In this document: one piece after another, positions 32,012 through 43,867 of the stretch
How positions within the stretch are numbered: the stretch's first letter is position 1
Layout of the letters: the number at the start of each line of letters is the position of its first letter
Source of the DNA: Streptomyces changanensis
Lineage (GTDB): Bacteria; Actinomycetota; Actinomycetes; Streptomycetales; Streptomycetaceae
Reading direction: 5' to 3'
Assembly (NCBI RefSeq): GCF_024600715.1
Contig: NZ_CP102332.1
Location: 3,472,001-3,536,000, forward strand
DNA: 64,000 nt
Translations under genes and position numbers: made by a program
The notes under the pieces: generated by a model
The model's input: only the letters and a program-made list of their open reading frames with translations
Told to the model about the DNA's origin: nothing
The model's database searches: none

Positions 32012-33124
32012 CTAGCGGGGCGTGCTGCGGCCCACCACCGTTCCCGCCCGGTCGATGCACACCACGTCCACCATGACCGGCGCGCCCCGCAGCACCGCCA
32101 GCGCCTGGTCCCGGGCGACCTCGGCGACCCGGTCGCCCAGCGGGACGCCCGCGGCGGAGCACAGGTGGAGCGCGCCCAGCCCCGTGTTGGCCGCGGCCAC
32201 CTCGGCGGCGAGGGCCTCGTCCGCGCCGGCCGACCGCGCCAGCTCGGCGAGCAGCCCCTTGTCGACCTGCGAGCGCGCCGAGTGCAGGTCCATGTGGCCC
32301 GCCGCCAGCTTGGACAGCTTCGCGAACCCGCCGCAGATCGTCAGCCGCTCCACCGGGTGCCGGCGCACGTACTTCAGCACGGCCCCCGCGAAGTCGCCCA
32401 TGTCGAGGAGCGCGTCCTCGGGCAGGCCGTACAGGGACACGGCGGTCTTCTCGGACGTCGACCCGGTACAGCCCGCCAGATGGGTGCGACCCGCCGCCCG
32501 CGCCACGTCGACCCCGCGCCGGATGGAGTCGATCCAGGCGGAGCAGGAGTACGGCACGACGATCCCGGTCGTCCCGAGGATCGAAAGCCCGCCCAGGATG
32601 CCCAGGCGCGGGTTCCACGTGGAGCGGGCGATCTCCTCGCCGTGGTCCACGGAGACGGTGACCTCCACGTCCCCCGTCCCACCGTGGCGGGCGGCGGCCC
32701 GCGCCACGTGGTCGCGGATCATCTGGCGCGGGACCGGGTTGATCGCCGGCTCGCCCACCTCCAGGGGGAGCCCCGGCCGGGTCACCGTGCCGACCCCGGC
32801 ACCGGCGCGGAAGACGACCCCCGAGCCGGGTGGCAGCAGCCGGACCGTCGAGCGGACGAGCGCCCCGTGCGTCACGTCCGGGTCGTCGCCCGCGTCCTTG
32901 ACGATCCCGGCCATGGCGTACGAGCCGCCGTGCTCCTCCGCGGCGAGCGCGAAGGCGGGCGTGTGCCCCTTGGGCAGGGTGATCGTGACGGGGTCCGGGA
33001 ACTCGCCGGTGAGGAGCGCGGTGTACGCGGCGGTCGTCGCCGCGGTCGCGCACGCCCCGGTCGTCCAGCCGGACCGGAGACCGGTGTGCTTGAGTTGGGC
33101 GCTGCGCCCCCCGCTCGCACTCAT
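32012..33124 (-). CDS. cbiD: Cobalt-precorrin-5B C1-methyltransferase
   Basis: The 370-residue enzyme matches CbiD: LRSGWTTGACATAATTAAY at the N-terminus (RxGyTTGtcA), PKGHTPAF, GVGTVTRPGLPLEVGEPAINPVPR, GISILGTTGIV-type segment (LGGLSILGTTGIVVPYS), GSTSEK and ICGGFAKLSKLAAGHMDLHS (in parts). It methylates C1 of the corrin ring in cobalamin synthesis. Its start is separated by only 12 bp from the divergent cobK start, so its promoter must lie inside cobK. GGGA precedes ATG 33124 weakly. Confidence 0.93.
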   Translation of the reverse strand: MSASGGRSAQLKHTGLRSGWTTGACATAATTAAYTALLTGEFPDPVTITLPKGHTPAFALAAEEHGGSYAMAGIVKDAGDDPDVTHGALVRSTVRLLPPGSGVVFRAGAGVGTVTRPGLPLEVGEPAINPVPRQMIRDHVARAAARHGGTGDVEVTVSVDHGEEIARSTWNPRLGILGGLSILGTTGIVVPYSCSAWIDSIRRGVDVARAAGRTHLAGCTGSTSEKTAVSLYGLPEDALLDMGDFAGAVLKYVRRHPVERLTICGGFAKLSKLAAGHMDLHSARSQVDKGLLAELARSAGADEALAAEVAAANTGLGALHLCSAAGVPLGDRVAEVARDQALAVLRGAPVMVDVVCIDRAGTVVGRSTPR

Positions 33125-33136
33125 GGACGGTTCCCG

Positions 33137-33874
33137 ATGCACGTGCTGATCCTCGGCGGTACCACCGAGGGCCGCCGCCTGGCGGAGACGCTGGACGCGG
33201 ACGGCGTCCGGGTGACCAGTTCGCTCGCCGGGCGGGTGGCCGCCCCCAGGCTGCCGCCGGGGGAGGTGCGGGTGGGCGGGTTCGGCGGTGCCGAGGGCCT
33301 GGCCCGCTGGGTGCGCGAGCACCAGGTGGACGCGGTCATCGACGCCACTCACCCTTTCGCCGGGACGATCAGTTTCCACGCGGCGAGGGCCGCCGCCACC
33401 TCCCATGTTCCCCTGCTCGCCCTGCGCCGCCCGGGGTGGACCCCCGTGGAGGGTGACGACTGGCACCCGGTCGACTCCCTGGAGGCGGCGGCGGGGGCGG
33501 TACCGGAGCTGGGACGGCGGGTGTTCCTGACGACCGGGCGCATGGGCCTGGCGGCGTTCGCGGAGGTGGCGGACGCCTGGTTCCTGGTGCGGTCGGTGGA
33601 CCCGCCGGAGCCCCCGCTCCCGCCGCGGGCGGAGGTCCTGCTGGACCGGGGTCCCTTCACCCTGGAGGGGGAGCGGGAGGTCCTGCGCGCGTACGCCATC
33701 GACGTGCTCGTCACCAAGGACAGCGGCGGCGCGGCCACCGCCCCCAAGCTCACGGCCGCCCGCGAGGCCGGGATACCCGTCGTGATCGTGCGCCGCCCGC
33801 CGGTGCCCGACGGCGTCCCGGTGGCCGCGACGGTCGAGGAGGCAGCCGCCTGGGCGCACCGCCCAGGGCGCTGA
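33137..33874 (+). CDS. cobK: Precorrin-6A/cobalt-precorrin-6A reductase
   Basis: The 245-residue enzyme starts at ATG 33137 (MHVLILGGTTEGRRLAETL, the glycine-rich nucleotide-binding loop). VDAVIDATHPFAG, RRVFLTTGRMGLAAFAE and DVLVTKDSGGAATAPKLTAAREAGIPVVIVRRP are conserved CobK/CbiJ segments (in parts). It reduces precorrin-6A with NADPH. It is the only cob gene on the plus strand between minus-strand cbiD and cobIJ, so transcription from cobG-H-IJ would run antisense through it unless terminated. A GC-rich repeat region lies downstream. Confidence 0.93.
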   Translation: MHVLILGGTTEGRRLAETLDADGVRVTSSLAGRVAAPRLPPGEVRVGGFGGAEGLARWVREHQVDAVIDATHPFAGTISFHAARAAATSHVPLLALRRPGWTPVEGDDWHPVDSLEAAAGAVPELGRRVFLTTGRMGLAAFAEVADAWFLVRSVDPPEPPLPPRAEVLLDRGPFTLEGEREVLRAYAIDVLVTKDSGGAATAPKLTAAREAGIPVVIVRRPPVPDGVPVAATVEEAAAWAHRPGR

Positions 33875-33950
33875 GCCCGCGCCGAACCGGTCGCCGGGGG
33901 GTATGGCCGGTACGGCGGCCGGGGGTGCGCCGGCGGCGGCCGACACCCGC

Positions 33951-34006
33951 CGGGGTGGCGTCTGCCGGGACCCGGTCCCGGCGGGGTGGTGTCTGCCGGG
34001 ACCCGG
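33951..34006. repeat. Direct repeat pair between cobK and cobIJ
   Basis: CGGGGTGGyGTCTGCCGGGACCCGG occurs at 33951-33975 and 33982-34006, 31 bp apart. Each copy holds a CCGGGACCCGG palindrome. It lies between convergent genes and may act as a terminator pair. Confidence 0.6.
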
Positions 34007-34070
34007 CCGCGCCGCCCGCCCGGCACACCGGTGGAGCCGGCGTCGCCTGCCGGACGGGGCGGGCACGGGG

Positions 34071-35573
34071 TCAGGCGCCGGTGGGGGGCGTCTCCGGGTA
34101 CCGCCGGGGGGTCCACGCGACCGTGCCGCCATCGCCCCGCCGTACGGCCTGGGTCTGCGACGAGCCGATCAGCAGCAGGGTGCGCATGTCGACCTCGGTC
34201 GGGTCCAGGTCGGCGAGCGGGATCACCCGTACGGACTCCGCCGGGCCGCCCACGTCCCGGGCGACGACCACCGGGGTGTCGGGGGCGCGCAGTTCGAGGA
34301 GCAGTTCACGGGCCTTGGCGACCTGCCAGTTACGGCTGCGGGAGCCCGGGTTGTACAGGGCGAGCACCAGGTCGGCGGCGGCCGCGGCGCGCAGTCGCTC
34401 CGCGATGACCTCCCACGGCTTGAGCCGGTCGGACAGGGACAGGGTGGCGTAGTCGTGGCCGAGGGGAGCGCCCGCCTTCGCCGCCGCCGCGTTGGCCGCG
34501 GTCACCCCGGGCAGGACGCGTACCGGCACGTCCGCGTACCCCTCCTGCGACGCGACCTCAAGGACGGCCGTCGCCATGGCGAAGACGCCCGGGTCGCCGC
34601 CCGACACCACCGCCACGCGGTGCCCGCGCCGCGCCAGGTCGAGGGCGAACTCGGCGCGCTCGGACTCGACCTTGTTGTCGGAGCCGTGGCGCCGCTGCCC
34701 GGCGCGCTCCGGCACCCGGTCCAGGTACGTCGTGTACCCCACCAGGTCGGTGGCCGAGGCCAGCGCGCCGCGCGTCTGGGGGGTCAGCCACAGCGGGCCG
34801 GCCGGGCCGGTGCCGACGACCACCACCTCGCCCCGCTCGGGTGCGGCGGGGCCGGTGTCGACGCGGGACGGCAGCACCGCGACGGAGAAGTACGGCACGG
34901 TATCCGGGTCCACCTCGACGAGCGGCGCCGTGCGCCGGCCCTCCATGGTGGCGCGCTCCACGTAGTGGGCGTCGGCCAGCCGGTCCGCGCGCTCCAGGGC
35001 GCGGCGCACCGTGGGGAACGTCCGGCCCAGCTTCATGACCACCGCCGAGTCGGTCGCCGCCAGGCGGGCCGTCAGCTCCTCCTCGGGCAGGGTGCCCGGG
35101 ATGATGGTGAGCACCTCCTCGGCCTCCACCAGCGGCTTGCCGATCGTCGCCGCTGCGGCGCTGACGGAGGTGACGCCGGGCACGACCTCGGTCTCGTAGC
35201 GGTGCGCGAGGCGCTTGTGCATGTGCTGGTACGAGCCGTAGAAGAGCGGGTCGCCCTCCGCGAGCACCGCCACGGTCCGGCCCGCGTCGAGGTGTGCGGC
35301 GAGCCGGGCGGACGCCTCCTCGTAGAAGTCGTCGAGCGCGCCGCGGTAGCCGCCGGGGTGGTCCGTCGTCTCGACCGTGAGCGGGTACATCAGCCGCTCC
35401 TCGACGTGGTCCTCGCGGATGTGGCGCGCCGCGATGGAGCGGGCGATGGAGCGGCCGTGCCGGGCGCAGTGGTACGCCACGACGTCCGCCTCCGCGATGA
35501 CCTCGACCGCGCGGAGGGTCATCAGCGACGGGTCGCCCGGGCCGAGCCCGACGCCGTACAGCTTGCCGCTCAT
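34071..35573 (-). CDS. cobIJ: Precorrin-2 C20- / precorrin-3B C17-methyltransferase fusion
   Basis: The 500-residue protein joins two SAM-dependent corrin methyltransferases. The CobI-like half (about 1-235) has [36 protein letters not shown] and [13 protein letters not shown]. The CobJ-like half (about 245-490) has [36 protein letters not shown] and [24 protein letters not shown]. Sequences are quoted in parts. It catalyses two methylations of the precorrin macrocycle. The ATG overlaps the cobH stop by four bases (ATGA), giving translational coupling. Such fusions occur in many actinobacteria. Confidence 0.93.
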   Translation of the reverse strand: MSGKLYGVGLGPGDPSLMTLRAVEVIAEADVVAYHCARHGRSIARSIAARHIREDHVEERLMYPLTVETTDHPGGYRGALDDFYEEASARLAAHLDAGRTVAVLAEGDPLFYGSYQHMHKRLAHRYETEVVPGVTSVSAAAATIGKPLVEAEEVLTIIPGTLPEEELTARLAATDSAVVMKLGRTFPTVRRALERADRLADAHYVERATMEGRRTAPLVEVDPDTVPYFSVAVLPSRVDTGPAAPERGEVVVVGTGPAGPLWLTPQTRGALASATDLVGYTTYLDRVPERAGQRRHGSDNKVESERAEFALDLARRGHRVAVVSGGDPGVFAMATAVLEVASQEGYADVPVRVLPGVTAANAAAAKAGAPLGHDYATLSLSDRLKPWEVIAERLRAAAAADLVLALYNPGSRSRNWQVAKARELLLELRAPDTPVVVARDVGGPAESVRVIPLADLDPTEVDMRTLLLIGSSQTQAVRRGDGGTVAWTPRRYPETPPTGA

Positions 35574-36205
35574 TCGACCTCACTCGCGATCGCGTTGACC
35601 GCCGCGGCGGTCATGGCGCTGCCGCCGCGCCGGCCCCGTACGACGATGTGGTCCAGGTCCGACGCCGCCAGCGCGTCCTTCGACTCGGCCGCGCCGATGA
35701 AGCCGACGGGGATGCCGAGCACGGCGGCCGGGCGGGGCGCGCCCTCGCGGATCATCTCCAGGAGGCGGAACAGGGCGGTCGGCGCGTTGCCGATGGCGAC
35801 GACCGCGCCGTCCAGGCGGTCGCGCCACAGCTCCAGCGCGGCCGCGCTGCGGGTCGTGCCCAGCTTCGCGGCCAGGTCCGGCACGGACGGGTCGGAGAGG
35901 GTGCAGACGACGTCGTTGGCGGCGGGAAGCCGCTTGCGGGTGACGCCGCTGGCGACCATCTGCGCGTCGCACAGGATCGGCGCGCCGGCGCGCAGCGCGG
36001 CGCGGGCGCGGGAGACGACCTCGGGCGTGTAGGCCAGGTCGCGGACGAGGTCGACCATGCCGCAGGCGTGGATCATCCGCACGGCGACCTGGCTGACGTC
36101 GGCGGGCAGCCCCGCGAGATCCGCCTCGGCGCGGATCGTGGCAAAGGACTGGCGGTAGATCTCCGCGCCGTCCTTCTCGTAGTCGAACACTGTGCTCCCG
36201 CTCAT
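35570..36205 (-). CDS. cobH: Precorrin-8X methylmutase
   Basis: The 211-residue enzyme moves the C11 methyl to C12 to give hydrogenobyrinate. Conserved features are [14 protein letters not shown] with the active-site His46, [34 protein letters not shown] and [21 protein letters not shown] (in parts). ATG 36205 has only AGAG upstream, within a run of TGCCTG hexamers, so translation initiation may be weak or depend on cobG. It overlaps cobIJ by four bases. Confidence 0.93.
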   Translation of the reverse strand: MSGSTVFDYEKDGAEIYRQSFATIRAEADLAGLPADVSQVAVRMIHACGMVDLVRDLAYTPEVVSRARAALRAGAPILCDAQMVASGVTRKRLPAANDVVCTLSDPSVPDLAAKLGTTRSAAALELWRDRLDGAVVAIGNAPTALFRLLEMIREGAPRPAAVLGIPVGFIGAAESKDALAASDLDHIVVRGRRGGSAMTAAAVNAIASEVE

Positions 36206-36207
36206 CT

Positions 36208-36230
36208 CTGTGCCTGTGCCTGTGCCTGTG
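36208..36230 (-). repeat. TGCCTG hexanucleotide repeats at the cobH ribosome-binding region
   Basis: Three exact TGCCTG units and flanking TGTG variants occupy the bases just before the cobH start, where a Shine-Dalgarno would be. Copy-number change by slippage would alter the spacing to any upstream element. Confidence 0.65.
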
Positions 36231-36270
36231 CGTGTGCGTTGTGCGTGTGGTGCCTGGGTTGCCTGGTGGG

Positions 36271-37707
36271 TCAGGTGTTGTGGGTGGTGTCTGTGGGGCT
36301 TGCGGCCGGGGCTGGTGGCCGGGTGCCCGGGGCGGTCCGTACGGTGATCTCGTACGTACCGTCACTGGTGGCCAGCGCGTCCACCCAGTCGCCCTGCGGA
36401 TGCCCGCAGCGCCGGGCGCAGCCGGACCAGTGGACCGGCAGCCCGTGTTCCAGGGGCCGCGCGTCGGCCCGTACGTCGGCCAGGGCCTTGCCGCAACCGG
36501 GCCGCCCGGTGCAGGCGCTGACCGACAGCCAGGGCGAACCGGCCCGCACGAGGTACCCCGCCGCCTCCAGCGCCGCGAGGCGCTCCACGGCCGCCGCCCG
36601 CCCGGGCAGCCCGGTGACGACGAAGCCGCGCCACGGCGTGACCCGCACCTCGCCGGCCGGACCCGGGTCCAGGGCGCGGAACTGCGCGGTGGTGACCCGC
36701 CCCAGCGGCGCCACGACCGACACGGCTCCGCCCTCCCCGACGACCCCCGGCTCGGGCGCCGCGTCCGTAGCCGTACCCGTACCCGTGCCCGCAATCGCCC
36801 CAGTCGCCCCAGTCGCCGTCCCCGGCGCCGGCCACGCCGCCTCCGGCCACGCCACCACGCCCGCGTCCGCCAGGTGCCGGGTCACGGCGGTGCCGAGGCC
36901 GCAGTCCGCGGGCAGTTCGGCCACCCGCCAGGCACCCGTACCGGCCTCCCGGGCGACGGCGAGGAACGCCCGCGCCACGGCAAGCGCCGCCCGAGGGGCG
37001 TCCGCGCCCGCCACCCGCCACGTCCCGCCGACCGCGCCGCCCGCCGTCGCCCCGCCAGCCGCAGCCGTCCCGCCGCCGCCCTCAGCCGTCCCGCCGCCCC
37101 CGACCGCCCCGCCGACCGCAGCCGCCCCGCCCGCGTCCCCGACACGCAGTACAGCGCGGCCGTCCGGCTCTGCGAGCAACGTCACATCGGCGCCCAGCCC
37201 CGCCACGTCACCGCGCCCGTCGTCCACGGCGAACAGGAAGCGCCCCGAGAGGGCCGTGGTCCACGCCTCGGCGCACAGCAGCGCGTCCAGCTCGCGGGCC
37301 CACGCCTGCGCGTCCGCGTGCCCCCGCCCGTCGAGCCCGGCGAGCGGCGAGACGACCATGTTGCGGATCCGCTCGTGCGCCGCGGACGGCAGCAGCCCGG
37401 CAGCGTCCAACAGCTCCGCCAGGGCCAGTCCGCAGTCGTCGGGCAGTCCGCGCAGATCGAGGTTGCCGCGCGAGGTGACGCCGAGGTGGCCGTCGCCCAA
37501 CCGGTCGGCGGCGTCGGCCAGGGCCGTGATCTGATGACTCGTCAGGACGCCGACGGGGAGCCGCAGCCGGGCCAGTCCGCCGTCGTCCGCGCGGTGCAGC
37601 CGCAGCGCGCCGGGGCACGCGTCGCCGCGGTCGCGGACGCGTTCCGGTATGTGGGTTTCGCCCCCGTTCCGGGGCTTTGATGAGCTGGGCGGCATGGCGG
37701 CGAGCAT
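36271..37707 (-). CDS. cobG: Precorrin-3B synthase
   Basis: CobG is a siroheme/4Fe-4S monooxygenase of the nitrite/sulfite-reductase family that oxidises precorrin-3A. The 478-residue product has two ferredoxin-like halves: [20 protein letters not shown]... [15 protein letters not shown] and [13 protein letters not shown]. The metal-centre cysteines are [13 protein letters not shown] and [13 protein letters not shown] (C-x5-C and C-x3-C). A Gly/Ala/Thr run of about 45 residues (about 195-240 of the mature numbering) and another at about 320-345 look like low-complexity insertions. Start ATG 37707 was chosen for AGAGG eight bases upstream, and ATG 37695 is in frame. It is divergent from cobN. 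Confidence 0.9.
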   Translation of the reverse strand: MLAAMPPSSSKPRNGGETHIPERVRDRGDACPGALRLHRADDGGLARLRLPVGVLTSHQITALADAADRLGDGHLGVTSRGNLDLRGLPDDCGLALAELLDAAGLLPSAAHERIRNMVVSPLAGLDGRGHADAQAWARELDALLCAEAWTTALSGRFLFAVDDGRGDVAGLGADVTLLAEPDGRAVLRVGDAGGAAAVGGAVGGGGTAEGGGGTAAAGGATAGGAVGGTWRVAGADAPRAALAVARAFLAVAREAGTGAWRVAELPADCGLGTAVTRHLADAGVVAWPEAAWPAPGTATGATGAIAGTGTGTATDAAPEPGVVGEGGAVSVVAPLGRVTTAQFRALDPGPAGEVRVTPWRGFVVTGLPGRAAAVERLAALEAAGYLVRAGSPWLSVSACTGRPGCGKALADVRADARPLEHGLPVHWSGCARRCGHPQGDWVDALATSDGTYEITVRTAPGTRPPAPAASPTDTTHNT

Positions 37708-37729
37708 ACGCGCAGCCTCTACTATGCAG

Positions 37730-37848
37730 ACGGCACAGGGTCCCAGGACCCTAGGGAGGAAGCCCGGTGCGAATCCGGCGCGGTCCCGCCACTGTGAGCG
37801 GGGCCCCGAGGGGCTCCGCGAGTCAGGAACTCCCGCCACCCACGACCA
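37730..37848 (+). promoter_or_regulatory. Cobalamin (B12) riboswitch controlling cobN
   Basis: The aptamer core includes GGAAgcCCGGTGCGAATCC, the CGGTCCCGCCACTGTG segment, and the B12 box AGTCAGGAACT (37821-37831), in correct order and spacing. A -10-like TACTAT (37720-37725) places the RNA start near 37732. The likely expression platform is the GC hairpin CGGGG-N8-CCCCG (37851-37868) just before the Shine-Dalgarno GAGGAAGG (37868-37875), so B12 binding would inhibit translation of cobN. The opposite strand of the element is the upstream region of cobG. Confidence 0.92.
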
Positions 37849-37886
37849 CCCGGGGCGAGGACACCCCGAGGAAGGCCCGGCACGCC

Positions 37887-41485
<3,599 letters not shown>

Positions 41486-41489
<4 letters not shown>

Positions 41490-41905
41490 GGCTGAGCGTC
41501 GGCGGTGAGGACAAGGAGCTGTCGGAGCTGCTCGACAGGGCCCTCACGGAGTTCAACGCCCGCGCCACCGGCGTGGCGGACGAGGGCGAGCTGTCCGTGC
41601 GGGCCACCGACGACACCGGCGCGGTCGTCGGCGGCGTCACCGGCTGGACCTGGGGCACCGGATGCGAGATCCACATGTTGTGGGTCCGCGACGACCAGCG
41701 CGGCACCGGCCTCGGCACCCGACTGGTCCGCGCCGCCGAGGCCGAGGCGCGTCGGCGCGGCTGCCGCCACGTGGCGGTGTCGTCGTACACCTTCCAGGCC
41801 CCCGACTTCTACCGGAAGCTCGGCTACACCGAGACGGGCCGCACCCCGGGCGTCCCCGGCGGCCACGAGGACGTCCACCTCCACAAACACCTCACCGACG
41901 ACTGA
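41486..41905 (+). CDS. GNAT acetyltransferase translationally coupled to cobN
   Basis: The 139-residue protein is a minimal GNAT: VVGGVTGWTWGTGCEIHMLWV (strands 3-4), RDDQRGTGLGTRLVRAAEAEA (acetyl-CoA loop QRGTGLG), HVAVSSYTFQAPDFYRKLGYTETG (in parts). GTG 41486 overlaps the cobN TGA (GTGA), and AGGGGGTGG within cobN supplies the Shine-Dalgarno. It is therefore under the same B12 riboswitch. No acetylation step is part of cobalamin synthesis, so the substrate is unknown. Confidence 0.85.
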
Positions 41906-41950
41906 CCCCTCCCAACCACCCCGCCGCACCGACCGCACGCGACGGACGGC

Positions 41951-42080
41951 AGGCACCGGAAGGCCACCGGTGCGCACCGGCAGGCACCGGAGGGCCACCG
42001 GTGTGCACCGGCAGGCACCGGAAAGCCACCGGCACGCACCGGAGGGCCACCCGTGCGTACCGGCAGGCACCGGAACACAC
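41951..42080. repeat. 31-bp intergenic tandem repeat
   Basis: Three near-identical units start AGGCACCGGA at 41951, 41982 and 42013, each 31 bp, followed by partial copies to 42080. The unit contains CCACCGGTG and GCACCGG, so arms can pair. It is downstream of the cobN-GNAT operon. Confidence 0.8.
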
Positions 42081-42161
42081 CGGAGGGCACCCGTCCGACC
42101 GGTGCGTCCGGTCGGATCAGGTGGGGGTGCCGGGTCGGTGGGGGTGGCGGAGACTGCCGGC

Positions 42162-43052
42162 ATGGACGGAGTCAGTGGGACCGGGGTCATCGCCGTCACC
42201 GGGGCGAGCGGCCGGGTCGGGCGGCGGGTCGCCGACCGGCTCGGGGCCGCCGGGGTCCCGGTGCGGTTGGTCGGGCGGGATCCGGCGCGGCTGCCCGACG
42301 GCGTGCCGGGGGCGGTGAAGGCGCCGCCCGCCGCGTACGGGGACGGCGCGGCCATGCGGGCCGCGCTGGACGGTGCCGACACGCTGTTCCTCGTATCCGG
42401 CCACGAGAACCCGGGCCGCGTCGCCGAGCACCGCACGGTGGTCGACGCGGCGGTCGCCGCGGGCGTCGGCCGGATCGTGTACCTGTCGTTCCAGGGTGCC
42501 GCGCCCGACGCGACGTTCACCTTCGCCCGCGACCACTGGCACACCGAGCAGTACCTGCGCGCCCACGCGGGACTGGCGTGGACGTCGCTGCGCGACAGCT
42601 GGTACCTGGCGGGCATCCCGGCGATGACCGGGCGGGACGGCGTCATCCGCGGGCCCGCGGGGAACGGCCGCGTCGCCGCGGTCGCCCATGAGGACGTGGC
42701 GGACGTGGCCGCGGTGGTACTGCTCGCGCCGGGGCGGCACGACGGCGCCACCTACGACGTCACCGGGGGCGAGGCGTTCACCCTCGCCGAGGCGGCCGAG
42801 GAGATGTCGCGGGCCACCGGCCGCACGATCCGCTACCTGCCCGAGACCCGCGACGAGGCGTACGCGTCGCGCGCCGCGTACGGGGCCGAGGAGTGGCGGG
42901 TCACCGGCTGGGTCACCTCGTACGAGGCCGTCGCCCGGGGCGAGCTGGGCGCGGTCGCCGACACCGTGCGCCGGCTCGCGGGACACGCGCCCATGACCCT
43001 GCGGGCGTACCTGGCGAAGCATCCGCGCTCCTACGCCCACCTGGTGGAGTAG
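42162..43052 (+). CDS. NmrA-like/SDR NAD(P)-binding oxidoreductase
   Basis: The 296-residue protein is an atypical short-chain dehydrogenase. The N-terminal Rossmann motif is IAVTGASGRVGRRVADRL (GxxGxxG), followed by RLVGRDPARL (NADP-type Arg). It continues with ADTLFLVSGHENPGRV, VGRIVYLSFQGAAPDATFTFARDHW and a C-terminal region typical of NmrA/quinone-oxidoreductase-2 proteins (in parts). It lacks the YxxxK catalytic pair. It may act as a quinone reductase or redox sensor. The start ATG has GGAG at nine bases. Confidence 0.85.
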   Translation: MDGVSGTGVIAVTGASGRVGRRVADRLGAAGVPVRLVGRDPARLPDGVPGAVKAPPAAYGDGAAMRAALDGADTLFLVSGHENPGRVAEHRTVVDAAVAAGVGRIVYLSFQGAAPDATFTFARDHWHTEQYLRAHAGLAWTSLRDSWYLAGIPAMTGRDGVIRGPAGNGRVAAVAHEDVADVAAVVLLAPGRHDGATYDVTGGEAFTLAEAAEEMSRATGRTIRYLPETRDEAYASRAAYGAEEWRVTGWVTSYEAVARGELGAVADTVRRLAGHAPMTLRAYLAKHPRSYAHLVE

Positions 43053-43082
43053 CCCCGCTCATGGGGGCGGTACCCCGGGGGT

Positions 43083-43265
43083 TCAGTCCTCGCCCAGGAC
43101 GATGTTCCACTCCAGGGCCGCCGGGTCCTCCGGCTCGCGGTCCGCGCGGGCCGGTCTGCACGTGCGGATCCGGCCCTGGTCGTCGCCGGAGAGGGGAAGG
43201 GGCTGGGACGCGGCGGAGGACCGGGTGGGGCCGCCGCCGGTGCTGGGTGCGGTGTGTGTACTCAT
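43083..43265 (-). CDS. Small hypothetical protein
   Basis: The 60-residue frame starts at ATG 43265 (MSTHTAPSTGGGPTRSSAA) and ends DPAALEWNIVLGED. The Ser/Thr/Gly-rich first half looks disordered, and the second half is acidic with a conserved-looking tail. No family is recognised. It is divergent from the FBP gene with 80 bp between, and the shared upstream region is AT-rich (ACGATAATTCG), consistent with a promoter. It is moderately supported by composition only. Confidence 0.45.
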   Translation of the reverse strand: MSTHTAPSTGGGPTRSSAASQPLPLSGDDQGRIRTCRPARADREPEDPAALEWNIVLGED

Positions 43266-43345
43266 GGTCGCCGAGTACCCACGGAGCGTGCCTCAAACGA
43301 TAATTCGACTGCGCCCGCGGCGGCGGTCCCGTACGGTCCGGACAC

Positions 43346-43867
43346 GTGGAACCCCTCTCCGACAAACAGATCCGCGCGTCCTTCGTCAACTGCTCGAAGG
43401 GCGAGGCCGCCCGTCTCAAGCTGCCGGCCGACTTCGGCGACCTGCCCTGGGACGACCTGGACTTCCTCGGCTGGCGCGACCCCGGCGCGCCCCTGCGCGC
43501 CTACCTCGTCGTGCCGTCCGCGACGCCCGACGGCGATCCGGTCGGCGTGGCGCTGCGGGCGCCGGAGCGGTCGCGTACCAGCGCGGTGAAGTCCAGCCTC
43601 TGCCGCGTCTGCCTCACCGCGCACGCCTCGTCCGGCGTCACCCTGCTCGCCGCCCCGCGCGCGGGCGCCGCGGGCCGCGACGGCAACACGGTGGGCCTGT
43701 ACGTCTGCGCCGACCTCGCCTGCCCGCTGTACGTGCGCGGCCGGCGGCAGCCCGCGTTGCGGACCCGCACCGTCGAGGAGTCACTGACCGTGGAGGAGCG
43801 GGTCGACCGGATGCGGGCCAACCTCCTCGCGTTCGTCGCGAACGTGCGGCTGCCGTTCGGCGCATGA
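43346..43867 (+). CDS. FBP-domain (treble-clef zinc finger) protein
   Basis: The 173-residue protein has the C-terminal treble-clef fold found in FusB/FusC-type elongation factor G-binding proteins: CRVCLTAHASSGVTLLAAP... GLYVCADLACPLYVRG, with C-x2-C and C-x4-C zinc ligands (in parts). In staphylococci such proteins rescue EF-G from fusidic acid. The role in Streptomyces is not established. GTG 43346 follows TACGGT by eight bases and has no Shine-Dalgarno, so it is probably leaderless. Its TGA overlaps the next ATG (ATGA). Confidence 0.85.
   Translation: MEPLSDKQIRASFVNCSKGEAARLKLPADFGDLPWDDLDFLGWRDPGAPLRAYLVVPSATPDGDPVGVALRAPERSRTSAVKSSLCRVCLTAHASSGVTLLAAPRAGAAGRDGNTVGLYVCADLACPLYVRGRRQPALRTRTVEESLTVEERVDRMRANLLAFVANVRLPFGA

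Noticed and set aside
32612..32625. A second parS-like sequence (GTTCCACGTGGAGC) inside cbiD
   Set aside because: Three mismatches to the 14-bp consensus and coding constraint explain it. Binding by ParB would need direct evidence.
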